Source of the DNA: Methylobacterium sp. J-030
GTDB taxonomy: Bacteria; Pseudomonadota; Alphaproteobacteria; Rhizobiales; Beijerinckiaceae
Assembly: GCF_022829545.1 (NCBI RefSeq)
Contig: NZ_JAKSYM010000091.1
Coordinates: forward strand, 1 to 64,000
Length of the DNA: 64,000 nt
Reading direction: 5' to 3'
Below are positions 8,958-17,756 of this stretch, piece after piece (position 1 is the first letter of the stretch; every line of letters starts with the position of its first letter). Both the position numbers and the translations under genes were made by a program. Under the pieces are notes generated by a model, which had not been told where the DNA came from, searched no databases, and saw only the letters and a list, made by a program, of their open reading frames with translations.

Positions 8958-9902
8958 ATGGTCCGGGCTGGGCCCAACTGGGATGATCTCCGCTACTTCC
9001 TGGCGGTAGCACGGACCGGAACCCTGACCGCCGCGGCCGCGCGGCTCGGAACCGAGCACACCACGATCGGCCGACGGATCCGCGCCCTGGAGGAGGTCCT
9101 CGCCGCCCGGTTGTTCCACCGCAGCAACCTGGGCTACGCGCTCACCGAGGACGGGGCGAACCTGCTCGGCGTCGCCGAGGCCATGGAGAGCGCGTTCCTC
9201 TCGGCGAGCGCCGCCACGGGGACCGCCCAGACGGTCTCCGGCACGGTGCGGATCGGCGCGCCGGACGGGTTCGGCAGCGTGTTCCTCGCCCCGCGCATGC
9301 ACCGCCTGACGGCGCGGCATCCGGGGCTGGAGGTGGAGATCATGGCCACCGCCCGGATCTTCAGCCTGTCCAAGCGCGAGGCCGACATCGTGATCGGCCT
9401 GTCCGCCCCGCAGCAGGCCCGGGTGGTGGCCCGCCGGCTGACCGATTACCGGCTGTTCGTCTACGCCGCCGAATCCTACTGCGCCGCGGCAGCGCCGATC
9501 GTCGACGTCGCGGATCTCTCCGCCCATCCCTTCGTCGGCTACATCGAGGACATGCTGTTCTCGCGCGAGCTGAACTACCTGGGGGCCCTGGGGCCTCCGC
9601 TCAGCGCCCGTCTGCGCTCGACCAATCTCCTGGCGCAGGTCCACGCCACGCGCGCCGGGGCGGGCCTGTGCGTCCTGCCGGCCTTCATCGCGGCGGCCCA
9701 TCCCGGGCTGGTGCCGGTGCTGCCCGGACGGGTCTCGCTGACGCGCGCGTTCCACATGCACATCCACGAGGACCACCGGAAGGCGACCCATATCCGCGCC
9801 GTGGCGAGCTTCATCGCCGCCGAGGTGGAGGCGGCCGGAGCGCTGTTCGCCGGGCCGGCGCTGTCGGCGCCGGCGGTTTCCCAGAATGGGGCGGCACCGT
9901 AA
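8958..9902 (+). CDS. LysR-family transcriptional regulator, divergent to the mmsA operon
   Basis: A 314-residue protein. N-terminal winged helix: NWDDLRYFLAVARTGTLTAA, then RLGTEHTTIGRRIRALEE. The rest is a periplasmic-binding-protein-like effector domain (VRIGAPDGFGSVFLAPRM onward). An in-frame ATG at 8895 would add 21 residues with no family likeness and would place the 24-bp palindrome inside the gene, so I chose 8958. Divergent placement suggests control of valine/isobutyrate catabolism. Confidence 0.88.
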   Translation: MVRAGPNWDDLRYFLAVARTGTLTAAAARLGTEHTTIGRRIRALEEVLAARLFHRSNLGYALTEDGANLLGVAEAMESAFLSASAATGTAQTVSGTVRIGAPDGFGSVFLAPRMHRLTARHPGLEVEIMATARIFSLSKREADIVIGLSAPQQARVVARRLTDYRLFVYAAESYCAAAAPIVDVADLSAHPFVGYIEDMLFSRELNYLGALGPPLSARLRSTNLLAQVHATRAGAGLCVLPAFIAAAHPGLVPVLPGRVSLTRAFHMHIHEDHRKATHIRAVASFIAAEVEAAGALFAGPALSAPAVSQNGAAP

Positions 9903-9953
9903 GATCGCGTGAGCCCGGACGATCAGCACAGGCACCGGGCGGGAGGATAAACC

Positions 9954-11117
9954 ATGGTCGCCTCGATCGCCCTGCCCCGGCTGATGCGCGTCGGCGCCGG
10001 CGCCTCGCGGCTCCTGCCGGAGGTGCTGGCCCAGCTCGGCCTGTCGCGCCCCTTCGTGGTGACCGACCCCTACCTCGCCGGCAGCGGCCGGGTGGAGAAG
10101 CTGCTCGAACGGCTGTCGAGCGCGGGCACGCGCGCGACCGTGTTCGCCGACACGGTGCCCGACCCGACCGTGGCCTCCGTGGAGGCGGCGCTCGCCGCGC
10201 TTCAGGCCGGGGATTTCGACTGCGTGGTCGGCTTCGGCGGCGGCAGCCCGATGGATACGGCGAAGGCGGTGGCGGTGCTCGCCCGCCATGGCGGCCACAT
10301 GCGCGACTACAAGGCGCCGCGCCAGCAGGACGAGCCCGGTCTGCCGGTCGTGGCGATCCCCACCACCGCGGGCACCGGCTCCGAGGCGACGCGCTTCACC
10401 ATCGTCACCGACGAAGCCTCCGACGAGAAGATGCTGTGCATCGGGCTCGCCTACCTGCCGGTGGCGGCCCTGGTCGATTACGAGCTGACGCTGACCAAGC
10501 CCAAGCGGCTCACCGCCGATACCGGCATCGACGCGCTGACCCACGCCATCGAGGCCTACGTCTCGCGAAAGTCCAACCTGTTCGCGGATGGGCTGGCGCT
10601 CCAGGCGATGCGGCTGATCGCCCCGAACCTGCGCCGGGTCTGGACCGATCCCGGCGACCGGGCGGCCCGCGAGGCGATGATGCTCGGCGCGACCCAGGCC
10701 GGGATCGCCTTCTCGAACGCCTCGGTGGCGCTGGTGCACGGGATGAGCCGGCCGATCGGCGCGCATTTCCACGTGGCGCACGGGCTCTCGAACGCGATGC
10801 TGCTGCCGGCGGTCACGGCGTTCTCGGCGCCCGCCGCCATCGACCGCTACGCCGCCTGCGCCCGGGCGATCGGAGTCGCCAAGCCGGAGACCGACGACCG
10901 ATCCGCCACCGCCGCTCTGGTGGCCGAACTCGAGGCGCTCAACGACGACCTCGACGTGCCCGGCCCCAAGGAATACGGGATCGACCCGGCCCGCTGGGAG
11001 GCGCTTCTCCCCACCATGGCGGCCCAGGCGCTGGCCTCCGGATCGCCCGCCAACAACCCGGTCGAGCCCAGCGCCGAGGAGATCGTGGCGCTCTATCGGC
11101 GGGTTTGGGCGGGGTGA
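9954..11117 (+). CDS. iron-containing alcohol dehydrogenase (group III)
   Basis: A 387-residue NAD(P)-dependent enzyme. Cofactor motif GFGGGSPMDTAKAVAVLARHGG near residue 95, IPTTAGTGSEATRFTIVTDE near residue 140, and metal ligands including DALTHAIEAY and HGMSRPIGAHFHVAHGLSNA near residues 265-280. The family includes 1,3-propanediol, butanol and lactaldehyde dehydrogenases and maleylacetate reductases; substrate cannot be told from sequence. It follows the LysR-type gene by 51 bases and could be co-transcribed with it. Confidence 0.9.
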   Translation: MVASIALPRLMRVGAGASRLLPEVLAQLGLSRPFVVTDPYLAGSGRVEKLLERLSSAGTRATVFADTVPDPTVASVEAALAALQAGDFDCVVGFGGGSPMDTAKAVAVLARHGGHMRDYKAPRQQDEPGLPVVAIPTTAGTGSEATRFTIVTDEASDEKMLCIGLAYLPVAALVDYELTLTKPKRLTADTGIDALTHAIEAYVSRKSNLFADGLALQAMRLIAPNLRRVWTDPGDRAAREAMMLGATQAGIAFSNASVALVHGMSRPIGAHFHVAHGLSNAMLLPAVTAFSAPAAIDRYAACARAIGVAKPETDDRSATAALVAELEALNDDLDVPGPKEYGIDPARWEALLPTMAAQALASGSPANNPVEPSAEEIVALYRRVWAG

Positions 11118-11199
11118 ACCCGGGGGAAGCCAGGGCTGCGGAGGCTGGCAATCCGCGCGGTGCGTAGCTACATCGAGGCTACAACAGGAGCTGAAAGCC

Positions 11200-11463
11200 A
11201 TGGCGACCGATACGGTTGTTCGGGCCCGCATCGACGCTGCCACGAAGGACCGTGCGGCCAAGGCCCTCGAATCGATGGGCCTCTCGATCTCGGACGCGAT
11301 CAGGCTTCTGATGGTACAGATCGCGGATGAGCAGCGCCTTCCGTTCACCGTGAAGGTGCCGAACGCGACGACGCGCGAGGCCATCGCGGAACTCGATGCC
11401 GGGCAGGGCAAACGCTTCGCCGACGTCGATGCCCTGATGGCCGACTTGCATGCGGACGATTGA
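11200..11463 (+). CDS. RelB/DinJ-family antitoxin
   Basis: An 87-residue protein with the ribbon-helix-helix fold of RelB/DinJ antitoxins: VVRARIDAATKDRAAKALE, then MGLSISDAIRLLMVQIADE and LPFTVKVPNATTREAI. ATG at 11200 follows a GGAGCTG site. The cognate toxin frame begins inside its 3' end (ATG 11450) in the usual overlapping way but is broken (see next entry). The antitoxin is therefore probably an orphan that may still repress its own promoter. Confidence 0.85.
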   Translation: MATDTVVRARIDAATKDRAAKALESMGLSISDAIRLLMVQIADEQRLPFTVKVPNATTREAIAELDAGQGKRFADVDALMADLHADD

Positions 11464-11527
11464 ACGGTCGACCCAGTTCAGGCGGGGCTTCAAGCGAATG
11501 GATACCCAACCCTCAGCCTCATCCTGA
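11450..11527 (+). pseudogene. truncated YafQ/RelE-type toxin fragment
   Basis: ATG at 11450, overlapping the antitoxin stop by 14 bases, opens MRTIERSTQFRRGFKR, the typical start of YafQ-like mRNA interferases. After about 17 residues the frame runs into a 114-bp repeat (11517-11630) and stops at TGA 11525-11527. No further toxin sequence is recognisable beyond the repeat. The catalytic part is gone, so the toxin should be inactive. Confidence 0.6.
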
Positions 11528-11630
11528 GGTGACCGCGTCAGCGGGCCTCGAAGGAGGACTCCAGGGGTCGCAGTGTGTTCTGGAGGGCTCCTTCGAGGCC
11601 TGCGCTGCGCTCCGGCACCTCAGGATGAGG
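11517..11630. repeat. 114-bp inverted-repeat element, copy 1
   Basis: Begins CCTCATCCTGAGGTG and ends with the reverse complement CACCTCAGGATGAGG; the internal arms GGGCCTCGAAGGAGGA and CTCCTTCGAGGCC also pair, so the unit can fold into one long stem. Same length and ends as copies at 20271-20384 and 55717-55830. It carries no gene. This copy sits at the break of the toxin gene. Confidence 0.85.
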
Positions 11631-11754
11631 ATGAGAATTGGATCGACGCTGTCGAACTGGCCTCTCTGTGCCGCTATGCGCCACCGCCTGATCCGAGCGT
11701 AGCCTCGACACTTGGTACGGCGCGCACAGCGAAGTCTTCGGATAGCCTGCAGCC

Positions 11755-13002
11755 CTACTTCGCCGCCGCCGTCAGCGGGCAGCCGCTCTCGGTGGGCGAC
11801 GCGAAGGCCTCCTTGCCGGGGATGGTCGAGATCAACTTGTAAAGGTCCCACTCGCCCTTCGATTCGGCCGGCTTCTTGACCTCGAACAGGTACATGTCGT
11901 GCACCATGAGGCCGTCCGACTGCACGACCCCGCCATGGGCGAAAACGTCGTCCACCGGCAGCGCCTTGAGCTTGGCGTTGACCGCGTCGGTCTCGTCGGT
12001 GCCGGCCGCCTTCACGGCCTTCAAGTAGGACAGGACCGCCGAGTAGGTGCCGGCCTGGATCATGTTGGGCATCCGGCCGGTGCGCTTCATGTAGCGCTGG
12101 CCGAAGGCGCGGGTCTCGTCGTTGGCGTCCCAGTACCAGCCCTCGGTGAGCGTCAGGCCCTGGGCCACCTTCAGGCCGAGCCCGTGCACCTCCGAGAGGG
12201 TGAACAGCAGCGCGGCGAGCTTCTGGCCGCCCTCGACGATGCCGTACTCGGCCGCCTGCTTGATCGCGTTCGAGGTGTCGAGCCCGGCATTGGCAAGCCC
12301 GATCACCTTGGCCTTCGAGCCCTGCGCCTGAAGCAGGAACGAGGAGAAATCCTGGTTCGAGAGCGGGTGCCGGACGCTGCCCACCACCTTGCCGCCGTTG
12401 GCGATCACCACCTTGCTGGTGTCGGCCTCCAGGGCCGAGCCGAAGGCGTAGTCGGCCGTGAGGAAGAACCACGTGTTGCCGCCCGCCCGGGTCAGCGCGC
12501 CGCCGGTGCCCACCGCCAGCGCCCGCGTATCGAAGGCCCAATGGTAGCCGTAGGGCGTGCAGGCCTTGCCGGTGAGGTCGCTGGTCGCCGCCCCCGTGGT
12601 GATGGTGATCTTCTTCTTCTCCTTGGACAGGCCCTGGACCGCCAGTGCGACCGAGGAGGTGGTCAGCTCCATGATCGCGTCGACGCCGTCGCGGTCGTAC
12701 CACTGCCGGGCGATCGCCGAGGCGATGTCGGGCTTGTTCTGGTGATCGGCCGTCAGGACCTCGATCGGCGTGCTGCCGATCTTGCCGCCCATGTCCTCCA
12801 CCGCCATGCGGGCCGCCTCGACCGAGCCCTGACCGCCATACTCGGCGTAGAGGCCGGACTGGTCGTTGAGGATGCCGATCCGCACCGCGTTGCCCGAGAA
12901 CGCGCCCGCGCCGCCCTGGGCGGCGGCCCCGCCGGTCATCGCCCCGAGCGTCGTCCCCGCCAGCGCCGCCGCCAGCACCGCACCGCCGAATATCCTGATC
13001 AT
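11755..13002 (-). CDS. ABC transporter periplasmic substrate-binding protein (LivK-like, type 1 fold)
   Basis: About 415 residues with a signal peptide (IRIFGGAVLAAALAGTTLGA, then GGAAAQ). Mature part contains VRIGILNDQSGLYAEYGGQG and EVLTADHQNKPDIASA, typical of branched-chain amino-acid/amide-type binding proteins. No permease or ATPase genes adjoin it, so the partner transporter is elsewhere. ATG at 13002 has a GGGGGGAGAC site; the frame is open further upstream without signal-peptide logic. Confidence 0.88.
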   Translation of the reverse strand: MIRIFGGAVLAAALAGTTLGAMTGGAAAQGGAGAFSGNAVRIGILNDQSGLYAEYGGQGSVEAARMAVEDMGGKIGSTPIEVLTADHQNKPDIASAIARQWYDRDGVDAIMELTTSSVALAVQGLSKEKKKITITTGAATSDLTGKACTPYGYHWAFDTRALAVGTGGALTRAGGNTWFFLTADYAFGSALEADTSKVVIANGGKVVGSVRHPLSNQDFSSFLLQAQGSKAKVIGLANAGLDTSNAIKQAAEYGIVEGGQKLAALLFTLSEVHGLGLKVAQGLTLTEGWYWDANDETRAFGQRYMKRTGRMPNMIQAGTYSAVLSYLKAVKAAGTDETDAVNAKLKALPVDDVFAHGGVVQSDGLMVHDMYLFEVKKPAESKGEWDLYKLISTIPGKEAFASPTESGCPLTAAAK

Positions 13003-13171
13003 GTCTCCCCCCGATTCGTCCGGGCGCCCGCTTCCGGGGCGATTCAAAATGCAAGATAGATCACGCGGGGGTGGCCGGCCACGGCCACGCTGCACCGGTT
13101 GCTGAAGGATCGCGCCGGTTGTGACGGATGTTCGACCCGATGTCCGTTTCCGGACCGTCTAGGTACCGGGG

Positions 13172-13189
13172 TTATTAAACCTTAACCAT
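13172..13189 (+). promoter_or_regulatory. possible CtrA-like site upstream of cpaB
   Basis: The 258-base gap before cpaB has one AT-rich patch reading TTATTAAACCTTAACCAT. It contains TTAACCAT with a TTAA-like half 3-6 bases upstream. CtrA sites in alphaproteobacteria resemble TTAA-N7-TTAA(C) and pilus genes are frequent CtrA targets, but the spacing here is not canonical. No other promoter is evident in the gap. Confidence 0.3.
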
Positions 13190-13260
13190 AATTACACGAA
13201 TCCCCGCGCAAATTCCGGACATGGGCGGCAATTCGGCCGTCTCCGGCGCGTGGCCATGCG

Positions 13261-14052
13261 ATGAAACCAGCCCGTCTCGCCGTCCTCGGCATCGCCCTCG
13301 CGGCGGGCAGCGGGGCGGCCTTCCTGATGAGCGGCGGCGATCCGACCCCGCCTCCGACGCCGATGAAGGTCGAGGCGCCGCCGATGCCGACGACCGACGT
13401 GCTGGTGGCCGCCGCCGACATGCCCATGGGCCAAGTGCTGCGCCCGGCGGATCTGCGCTGGCAGCCCTGGCCGGACAATGCCGTCAATTCCGGATTCGTG
13501 ACCCGCAAGGCCAACCCCAAGGGGCTGGAGGACACCGTCGGCGCCTCCGCGCGCTCGGGCTTCCTCGCCGGCGAGCCGATCCGCGCACAGAAGCTCGTGC
13601 GTCCCGAGAGCGGCTTCATGGCGGCGATCCTGCCGGCGGGTCAGCGCGCGGTCGCGATCACCACCGACAGCCGCGGCACCAACTCCGCCGGCGGCTTCAT
13701 CCTGCCCAACGACCGCGTCGATGTGATCCGCACCTTCCACAAGACCAGACGGACCGACAACCGCGACGTGCAGCTCTCGGAGACGATCCTGACCGACATC
13801 CGCGTCCTGGCGATCGGCCAGTTGATCCAGGAGAAGAACGGCACCAACGTCGTGACCGGAGAGACCGCGACGCTGGCGGTCACCCCCGCCCAAGCCGAGG
13901 TCCTGACCCTCGCCGGACGGGACGGCGTGCTGTCGCTGTCGCTGCGCAGCCTCGCCGATGCCGGGCAGCCCACTGAGCCGCCCCCGGCGGAGACGCCCGA
14001 TTCCGAATTGACCGTCGTGCGCTTCGGCGTCGCGCGGCAGCAGACGCCGTGA
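13261..14052 (+). CDS. cpaB: Flp pilus assembly protein CpaB (RcpC)
   Basis: A 263-residue periplasmic protein with an N-terminal signal/anchor (ARLAVLGIALAAGSGAAFLM), a SAF domain (DVLVAAADMPMGQVLRPADL through AGEPIRAQKLV), and the RcpC region GQRAVAITTDS with NDRVDVIRTFH. It is thought to work with the CpaC secretin in the outer part of the Tad pilus machine. Its stop overlaps the cpaC GTG start. The pilin and prepilin peptidase genes that usually precede it are not in the window. Confidence 0.9.
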   Translation: MKPARLAVLGIALAAGSGAAFLMSGGDPTPPPTPMKVEAPPMPTTDVLVAAADMPMGQVLRPADLRWQPWPDNAVNSGFVTRKANPKGLEDTVGASARSGFLAGEPIRAQKLVRPESGFMAAILPAGQRAVAITTDSRGTNSAGGFILPNDRVDVIRTFHKTRRTDNRDVQLSETILTDIRVLAIGQLIQEKNGTNVVTGETATLAVTPAQAEVLTLAGRDGVLSLSLRSLADAGQPTEPPPAETPDSELTVVRFGVARQQTP

Positions 14053-15602
14053 CCGCCATGATCGCTCCGCTGCCCCTCGCCCGCCAAGCCTGTCGCTCGG
14101 CCGGCCTGCTCGCCCTCCTCGCCACCCTGGCCAACCCGGCCGCCGCGCAGGAGCGGCCGATCCACGGCCCGGCGCCGGTCCTGACGGTCGGCGCCGCGGA
14201 GGCGGCCTCGACCCGCCGCGTCGAGCTGACCGCCGGACGCTCGGTGATCGTGGACCTGCCGCGGGACGCCAAGGAGGTGTTCGTGGCCAACCCGGCGGTC
14301 GCCAACGCCGTGGTCCGCTCCACCCGGAAGGTCTTCGTGATCGGCATGGCCGACGGCGCGACCTCGATCTTCATCATGGATGCCGAGGGCCGCCAGATCG
14401 CCGCCCTCGACGTGACGGTGGCCCGCGACCTCAACCTCGGCACCCTCCGCGAACTGCTCAACCAGAGCATCCCGGGCGGGCGGTTCGACGTGCGCTCCTC
14501 CGGGGCCTCGGTCCTGCTGTCGGGCTCGGTCAATTCCTCGGCGGATGCCCAGCAGGCGATCGACATCGCCAACGCCTTCGTCGGGCTGGGGACCTCGGGT
14601 GCGGCATCGGGCGCGCCGAGCGGCGGCGTCGCGGCCGGCGCCCGGGGCACGGTGATCAACAACCTCTCCATCCGCAACAAGGATCAGGTGATGCTGCGCG
14701 TCACCGTGGTGGAGGTGTCGCGCAACGTCCTGAAGCAGTTCGGCATCAACCTGAACGGCAACTGGTCGGCCCTGAATCCGCTCGGCAACGCATCCAACAT
14801 CCCTTCGCTGAACAACCAGCTGCCCTTCCCGATCACCGGCGGGACGACGCCCACCGGCAACCAGATCCAGGCCTCGGTGAAGGCCGGGGGCTTCTCGCTC
14901 CAGGCGACCCTGAAGGCCTTCGAGCAGGCGGGGGTCTCCCGGGTGCTCGCGGAGCCGACGCTGACGGCGATCTCCGGCGAGGCCGCCAAGTTCCTGGCCG
15001 GCGGCGAGTTCCCGGTGCCCTCGGCGGCGTCGAGCTGCGTCGGCGGCCTGTGCTCGGCCCCCGGCATCACCTTCAAGCCCTACGGTGTCGCCCTGAGCTT
15101 CACGCCGGTGGTGCTGGCCGACAACCGCATCTCGATCCGCGTCGCCACCGACGTGACCGAGATCGATCCCCAGACCAGCTTCAACTACACCAACGACGGC
15201 GTCACCACCGCCATCCCGGGCACGCGGGTCCGCCGCTCGGAGACCACGGTCGAATTGCCGTCCGGCGGCGTGATGATGACCGCCGGCCTGATCCAGCAGG
15301 TGAACAAGCAGGCGATCTCCGGCCTGCCCGGCCTGATCAACCTGCCGATCCTCGGCGCCCTGTTCCGCTCCCGGGACTACCAGCGCATGGAGACCGAGCT
15401 GATGATCATGGTCACCCCCTACATCGCCCGGGCGATGGAGCCGAAGCAGGTCAGCCGGCCCGACGACAACTTCGTCGACGCCACCGACGGCCAGGCGGTG
15501 CTGCTCGGCCAGATCAACCGCCTGTACGGCAAGGTCGCCCCCACCGGCGCGGCCCCGCTCGGACAGAGCTATCGCGGCCGCGTCGGCTTCATCGTCGAGT
15601 AG
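14049..15602 (+). CDS. cpaC: Flp pilus secretin CpaC (RcpA)
   Basis: A 517-residue type II/IV secretin subunit. Signal peptide ends near PAAAQERP; an N-terminal pilus-secretin domain follows (VIVDLPRDAKEVFVANPAVA), then a BON-like segment and the secretin core with VSRVLAEPTLTAISGEAAKF, FLAGGEFPVP, and the C-terminal LPSGGVMMTAGLIQ plus LPILGALFRSRDYQR. It forms the outer-membrane channel for the pilus. GTG at 14049 overlaps the cpaB stop; ATG at 14058 is the alternative start. Confidence 0.92.
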   Translation: MTAMIAPLPLARQACRSAGLLALLATLANPAAAQERPIHGPAPVLTVGAAEAASTRRVELTAGRSVIVDLPRDAKEVFVANPAVANAVVRSTRKVFVIGMADGATSIFIMDAEGRQIAALDVTVARDLNLGTLRELLNQSIPGGRFDVRSSGASVLLSGSVNSSADAQQAIDIANAFVGLGTSGAASGAPSGGVAAGARGTVINNLSIRNKDQVMLRVTVVEVSRNVLKQFGINLNGNWSALNPLGNASNIPSLNNQLPFPITGGTTPTGNQIQASVKAGGFSLQATLKAFEQAGVSRVLAEPTLTAISGEAAKFLAGGEFPVPSAASSCVGGLCSAPGITFKPYGVALSFTPVVLADNRISIRVATDVTEIDPQTSFNYTNDGVTTAIPGTRVRRSETTVELPSGGVMMTAGLIQQVNKQAISGLPGLINLPILGALFRSRDYQRMETELMIMVTPYIARAMEPKQVSRPDDNFVDATDGQAVLLGQINRLYGKVAPTGAAPLGQSYRGRVGFIVE

Positions 15603-15622
15603 CGCCTTCCAGGATCGGATCC

Positions 15623-16381
15623 ATGATCGGACGCCACCCGCCTGCCCGGCCGACGGCCCGCCAAAGCCGCCTCGCCCCCCTGGTCGCCGCCTGCGCGCTC
15701 GGGGCGCTGGCGGCCGGCTGCAACAGCCATCCGACCGCCACCACCGGGTCGATCGAGGTCTCGGATTACCGCGCCCGGCACCCGATCGTCCTGACCGACG
15801 GCACCCGCAGCCTCGACGTGTTCCCGACGGGCGTCGGCCATCTCGATCCCCGCCAGAGCGCCGATATCGACGCCTTCCTGCTGGAATACCGCCGCTACGG
15901 GCGTGGAATCCTCTTGATGGAGGTCCCCCGCGGCGGGCCGCCGGCCCAGGCTGCGGCCGCCGAGCGCACCGCGGCTGCCCTCACCCGGCTGGCCGGGCAG
16001 GATCGCGTCGGCCCCCGCGAGATCGCGGTCAGCGCCTACGCCGTGGCGGCCCCGAGCCTCGCCGCGCCGATCCGGCTGAGCTTCCAGCGCATGCAGGCGA
16101 AGGTGTCCGATGCCTGCGGGCTCTGGCCCCAGGACACCGGGACCAGCAACTTCGCGCTCGATTACAGCAATCGTCCGATGTGGAACCTCGGCTGCGCCAC
16201 GCAATCGACCGTGGCCGCCCAGGTCGCGGACCCCGTCGACCTCGTGCGCGGACGGCCCGAGGGCCGCATCGACACGGTCAAGCGGGTCCGGGACATTGGC
16301 CAGTTGCGCGAAGGCAAGGATCCATCAACCACATGGCGGCAAGATGGGCAGACCGACGTGAAATCGCAGGTCGCCCAATAG
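15623..16381 (+). CDS. cpaD: Flp pilus assembly lipoprotein CpaD
   Basis: A 252-residue protein with a lipoprotein signal ending LAAGCN (lipobox Cys near residue 34) and the CpaD-family block RHPIVLTDGTRSLDVFPTG followed by NFALDYSNRPMWNLGCATQ. CpaD is thought to help assemble or place the secretin. ATG at 15623 is the start that gives a complete lipoprotein signal, 20 bases after cpaC. The C-terminal half is ordinary for the family. Confidence 0.88.
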   Translation: MIGRHPPARPTARQSRLAPLVAACALGALAAGCNSHPTATTGSIEVSDYRARHPIVLTDGTRSLDVFPTGVGHLDPRQSADIDAFLLEYRRYGRGILLMEVPRGGPPAQAAAAERTAAALTRLAGQDRVGPREIAVSAYAVAAPSLAAPIRLSFQRMQAKVSDACGLWPQDTGTSNFALDYSNRPMWNLGCATQSTVAAQVADPVDLVRGRPEGRIDTVKRVRDIGQLREGKDPSTTWRQDGQTDVKSQVAQ

Positions 16382-16448
16382 GCTGGCCGCCCGGTCAGCC
16401 TCATCTAACCCGACGCCGCACCCCGAACGCGAACCTGAAAGTGCCGTC

Positions 16449-17726
16449 ATGGCCGACCTGTCCGAGACAGCCGAGCGCACGATTGCCCCGGTGCCCCGGA
16501 TCACCATCCAGGCGTTCTGCGAGACCAGCGAGACCGCCGCGATGATCGAGGGGGCGGCCCTCGACCGGCGCATGCAGAAGGCGCAGGTCAAGGTCCGGAT
16601 GGGTGGCGGCGCCGCCGCCATCGAGGCCTACCGCCACGCGCCGACGCCCAACGTCGTCCTGATCGAGACGCAGGGCCCGCGCTCGAAGCCGGTCGAGTGC
16701 CTCGACGCCCTGGCCGAGGTCTGCGACGAGGGCACCCGCGTCCTCGTGATCGGACACCTCAACGACGTGATCCTCTATCGCCAGTTGATCCAGCGCGGGG
16801 TGTCCGACTATCTGATGGCGCCGGTCGATCCACTGACCCTGATCGCGGCGATCTCCGACCTGTTCACGGCCCCGGGCGTGAAGCCGGTGGGTCGGACGGT
16901 GGCGGTCTACGGCGTGAAGGGCGGCATCGGCGCCTCGACGGTGGCGCACAATTTCGCGTGGTCGGTGGCCCGCAGCCAGGGCGTCCAGACGGTGATCGCC
17001 GATCTCGACATCGCCTTCGGCACCGCTTCGCTGAACTTCAACCAGGACCCGCCCCAGGGCATCGCCGAGGCGGTGTTCGCCCCCGAGCGGCTGGATTCGG
17101 CCCTGGTCGAGCGGCTGCTGTCGAAGTGCAGCGACACCCTGAGCCTGCTCTCGGCGCCCGCGAGCCTCGACCGCACGATCGACCTGTCGGAGCCGGCCTT
17201 CGACGCCCTGATCGAGTACCTGCGGGCGAGCGTGCCCTGCGTCGTGCTCGACGTGCCGCACCAGTGGAACGCGTGGTCGAAGCGCGTCCTCACGGCGGCC
17301 GACGAGATCCTGATCGTCGCAGGGCCCGACCTCGCCAGCCTGCGCAACGCCAAGAACATCCTCGGCGCGCTCAAGCACGGGCGCCCGAACGACGCGCCGC
17401 CGCGGATCCTGCTCAACGGCGTCGGCGTGCCGAAGCGCCCCGAGATCGGCACGCCCGAATTCGCCAAGACCCTGGAGGCTCCGGTCGCGCTGACGATCCC
17501 GTTCGAGCCCGCTCTGTTCGGCACCGCCGCCAACAACGGCCAGATGGTCGCCGAGATCCAGGCCGGCTCGAAGGTGGCGGAGCTGTTCAACGACCTCGCC
17601 GCCCTGACCCTCGGACGCCCGGAGACCCGGCGCAGCGGTCGCGGGAGCCTGCTGGAGCCGCTGCTCGCGAAGTTCGCCGGCACGAAGCTCGGCGGCATTA
17701 AGCTCGCCGGCGGAAAGGCCTCGTGA
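16449..17726 (+). CDS. cpaE: pilus assembly ATPase-like protein CpaE (TadZ)
   Basis: A 425-residue protein with an N-terminal receiver-like domain (about residues 15-130, including NVVLIETQGP and GVSDYLMAPVDPLTL) and a C-terminal MinD/ParA-like domain with the deviant Walker A VKGGIGASTVAHNF near residue 158 and VVLDVPHQW. TadZ proteins localise the pilus machine to the cell pole. It lies between cpaD and cpaF with the same orientation. Confidence 0.9.
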   Translation: MADLSETAERTIAPVPRITIQAFCETSETAAMIEGAALDRRMQKAQVKVRMGGGAAAIEAYRHAPTPNVVLIETQGPRSKPVECLDALAEVCDEGTRVLVIGHLNDVILYRQLIQRGVSDYLMAPVDPLTLIAAISDLFTAPGVKPVGRTVAVYGVKGGIGASTVAHNFAWSVARSQGVQTVIADLDIAFGTASLNFNQDPPQGIAEAVFAPERLDSALVERLLSKCSDTLSLLSAPASLDRTIDLSEPAFDALIEYLRASVPCVVLDVPHQWNAWSKRVLTAADEILIVAGPDLASLRNAKNILGALKHGRPNDAPPRILLNGVGVPKRPEIGTPEFAKTLEAPVALTIPFEPALFGTAANNGQMVAEIQAGSKVAELFNDLAALTLGRPETRRSGRGSLLEPLLAKFAGTKLGGIKLAGGKAS

Positions 17727-17756
17727 TGTGGCCCGACCGCGCCCCGGAGCCGGCCC

